Below are positions 6,239 to 6,804 of a stretch of DNA of 6,804 nt, piece by piece (the first letter of the stretch is position 1; every line of letters starts with the position of its first letter). The notes under the pieces were generated by a model. That model made no database searches and had not been told where the DNA came from. It was given only the letters and a program-made list of their open reading frames with translations. Made by a program: the position numbers and the translations under genes. The stretch is from Patulibacter sp. (GTDB lineage Bacteria; Actinomycetota; Thermoleophilia; Solirubrobacterales; Solirubrobacteraceae), in the NCBI GenBank assembly GCA_023268575.1, contig JALRCL010000302.1, forward strand, positions 1 through 6,804, read 5' to 3'.

Positions 6239-6242
6239 TAAT
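6237..6242 (+). promoter_or_regulatory. -10-like element for the marR gene
   Basis: CATAAT differs from TATAAT at one base and lies 26 bp before the GTG start of the MarR gene. It overlaps the last two bases of the right-hand operator palindrome, as expected for autorepression. The -35 region at the usual distance is poor (TCTAGC). An alternative -10, TATCGT at 6256-6261, would place transcription start almost at the GTG and yield a leaderless mRNA. Confidence 0.4.
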
Positions 6243-6268
6243 GTGGCGCATCCGGTATCGTCGGAGGG

Positions 6269-6804
6269 GTGGAGCCCGTCGCCCCCGATCCGCCGACCGC
6301 CGCCAGCGGCGGTGAGCGCGACCGCGGCCCGTACCCGTACCCGCCGCGGCGGGACGACGGCGCCCCGCCGAGCACCGGGGAGCTCATCGCGCGGATCTCG
6401 CGCTGGATCCACGGGCGCTCCCGCGACCGGCTCGCGCCCTTCGGCACGACGCCCGCGGCCGCCCGGGCGCTCGTCGTGCTGCTGCGGACGGGCGAGTCGC
6501 AGCGGATGGGGGACCTGGCGGAGCGCCTGCGGATCGTGCCGCGCTCGGTCACGACGCTCGTCGACGACCTCGAGCGCGAGGGCCTCGTCGAGCGACGTCC
6601 CGACCCCGACGACCGCCGCTCCACCCGCGTGCACCTGACCGACGCGGGCCGCGAGCGCGGGGCCGCGATGCTCCGCGCCCGCCACGAGGCGGCCGACGAC
6701 CTCGTCGCCGTCCTCGACGAGGCCGACCGCGACGAGCTGCACCGCCTGCTGTCGCTGCTGGACGCCGCCGCGCACGAGGACCGGTGCCGGCACGGACGCC
6801 GCGG
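6269..6804 (+). CDS. MarR-family transcriptional repressor (3' end cut by the window)
   Basis: The frame opens after a TAA at 6239-6241 and stays open to the window end, giving 178 residues with the stop outside. GTG 6269 is the only ATG, GTG or TTG codon in frame before the DNA-binding domain. GGAGG at 6263-6267 ends just one base before it, which is too close for a normal Shine-Dalgarno, so initiation may be leaderless or unusual. After a Pro-rich, probably disordered stretch (1-35), residues 36-75 form the dimerisation and first helices. Residues 80-107 are the helix-turn-helix (LAERLRIVPRSVTTLVDDLE). Residues 108-124 are the beta wing with the family hallmark DPDDRRSTRVHLT, followed by LTDAGR and C-terminal dimerisation helices. 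MarR proteins are dimeric, ligand-released repressors, often divergent from the pump they control, as here. The ligand is unknown. Confidence 0.9.
   Translation, partial: MEPVAPDPPTAASGGERDRGPYPYPPRRDDGAPPSTGELIARISRWIHGRSRDRLAPFGTTPAAARALVVLLRTGESQRMGDLAERLRIVPRSVTTLVDDLEREGLVERRPDPDDRRSTRVHLTDAGRERGAAMLRARHEAADDLVAVLDEADRDELHRLLSLLDAAAHEDRCRHGRR

Overview
The window is a very GC-rich (roughly three-quarters G+C by eye) bacterial chromosome segment. Codon third positions are almost all G or C. Together with the protein types, this fits a high-GC actinobacterium; the Ig-domain secreted protein and the LssY_C protein hint at Thermoleophilia/Solirubrobacterales, but that placement is inference. 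I see no mobile element, CRISPR array, tRNA, rRNA or integration scar.

Layout, read from the right edge. A MarR-family repressor gene starts at 6269 on the + strand and runs off the window. Divergent from it, on the - strand, lies a 632-residue type I ABC exporter half-transporter (6089 to 4191). The 179-bp gap between them is the only AT-richer stretch in the window. It holds a two-fold symmetric operator-like element (6197-6238) made of two TGAG-N5-CTCA palindromes flanked by GCA/TGC, next to a -10-like CATAAT. This is the classic layout of a MarR protein controlling itself and a divergent efflux pump.

Downstream of the exporter on the same strand, after a 190-bp gap with a terminator-like hairpin, come two genes that overlap by 8 bp: a 188-residue HhH-GPD DNA-glycosylase-like protein (4000 to 3434) and a 444-residue multi-pass membrane protein carrying an LssY C-terminal domain (3441 to 2107). 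The second has no visible Shine-Dalgarno sequence and is probably translationally coupled to the first. After 111 bp comes a 595-residue exported protein (1995 to 208) with a signal peptide, a small GTW-type beta domain, a Pro-rich linker, a cysteine-bearing Ig-like domain, a Gly-rich hydrophobic segment and a basic Ala/Arg-rich C-terminus. The leftmost 207 bp contain no supported gene but a dense run of inverted repeats, including a perfect 28-bp palindrome.

The MarR/exporter pair forms a coherent regulated efflux unit. The other three genes share orientation but no obvious pathway. Nothing here clearly amounts to a new multi-gene system. The most interesting items are the dual-palindrome operator, the exported modular orphan protein, the LssY_C membrane protein coupled to a glycosylase-like gene, and the hairpin cluster at the left edge.
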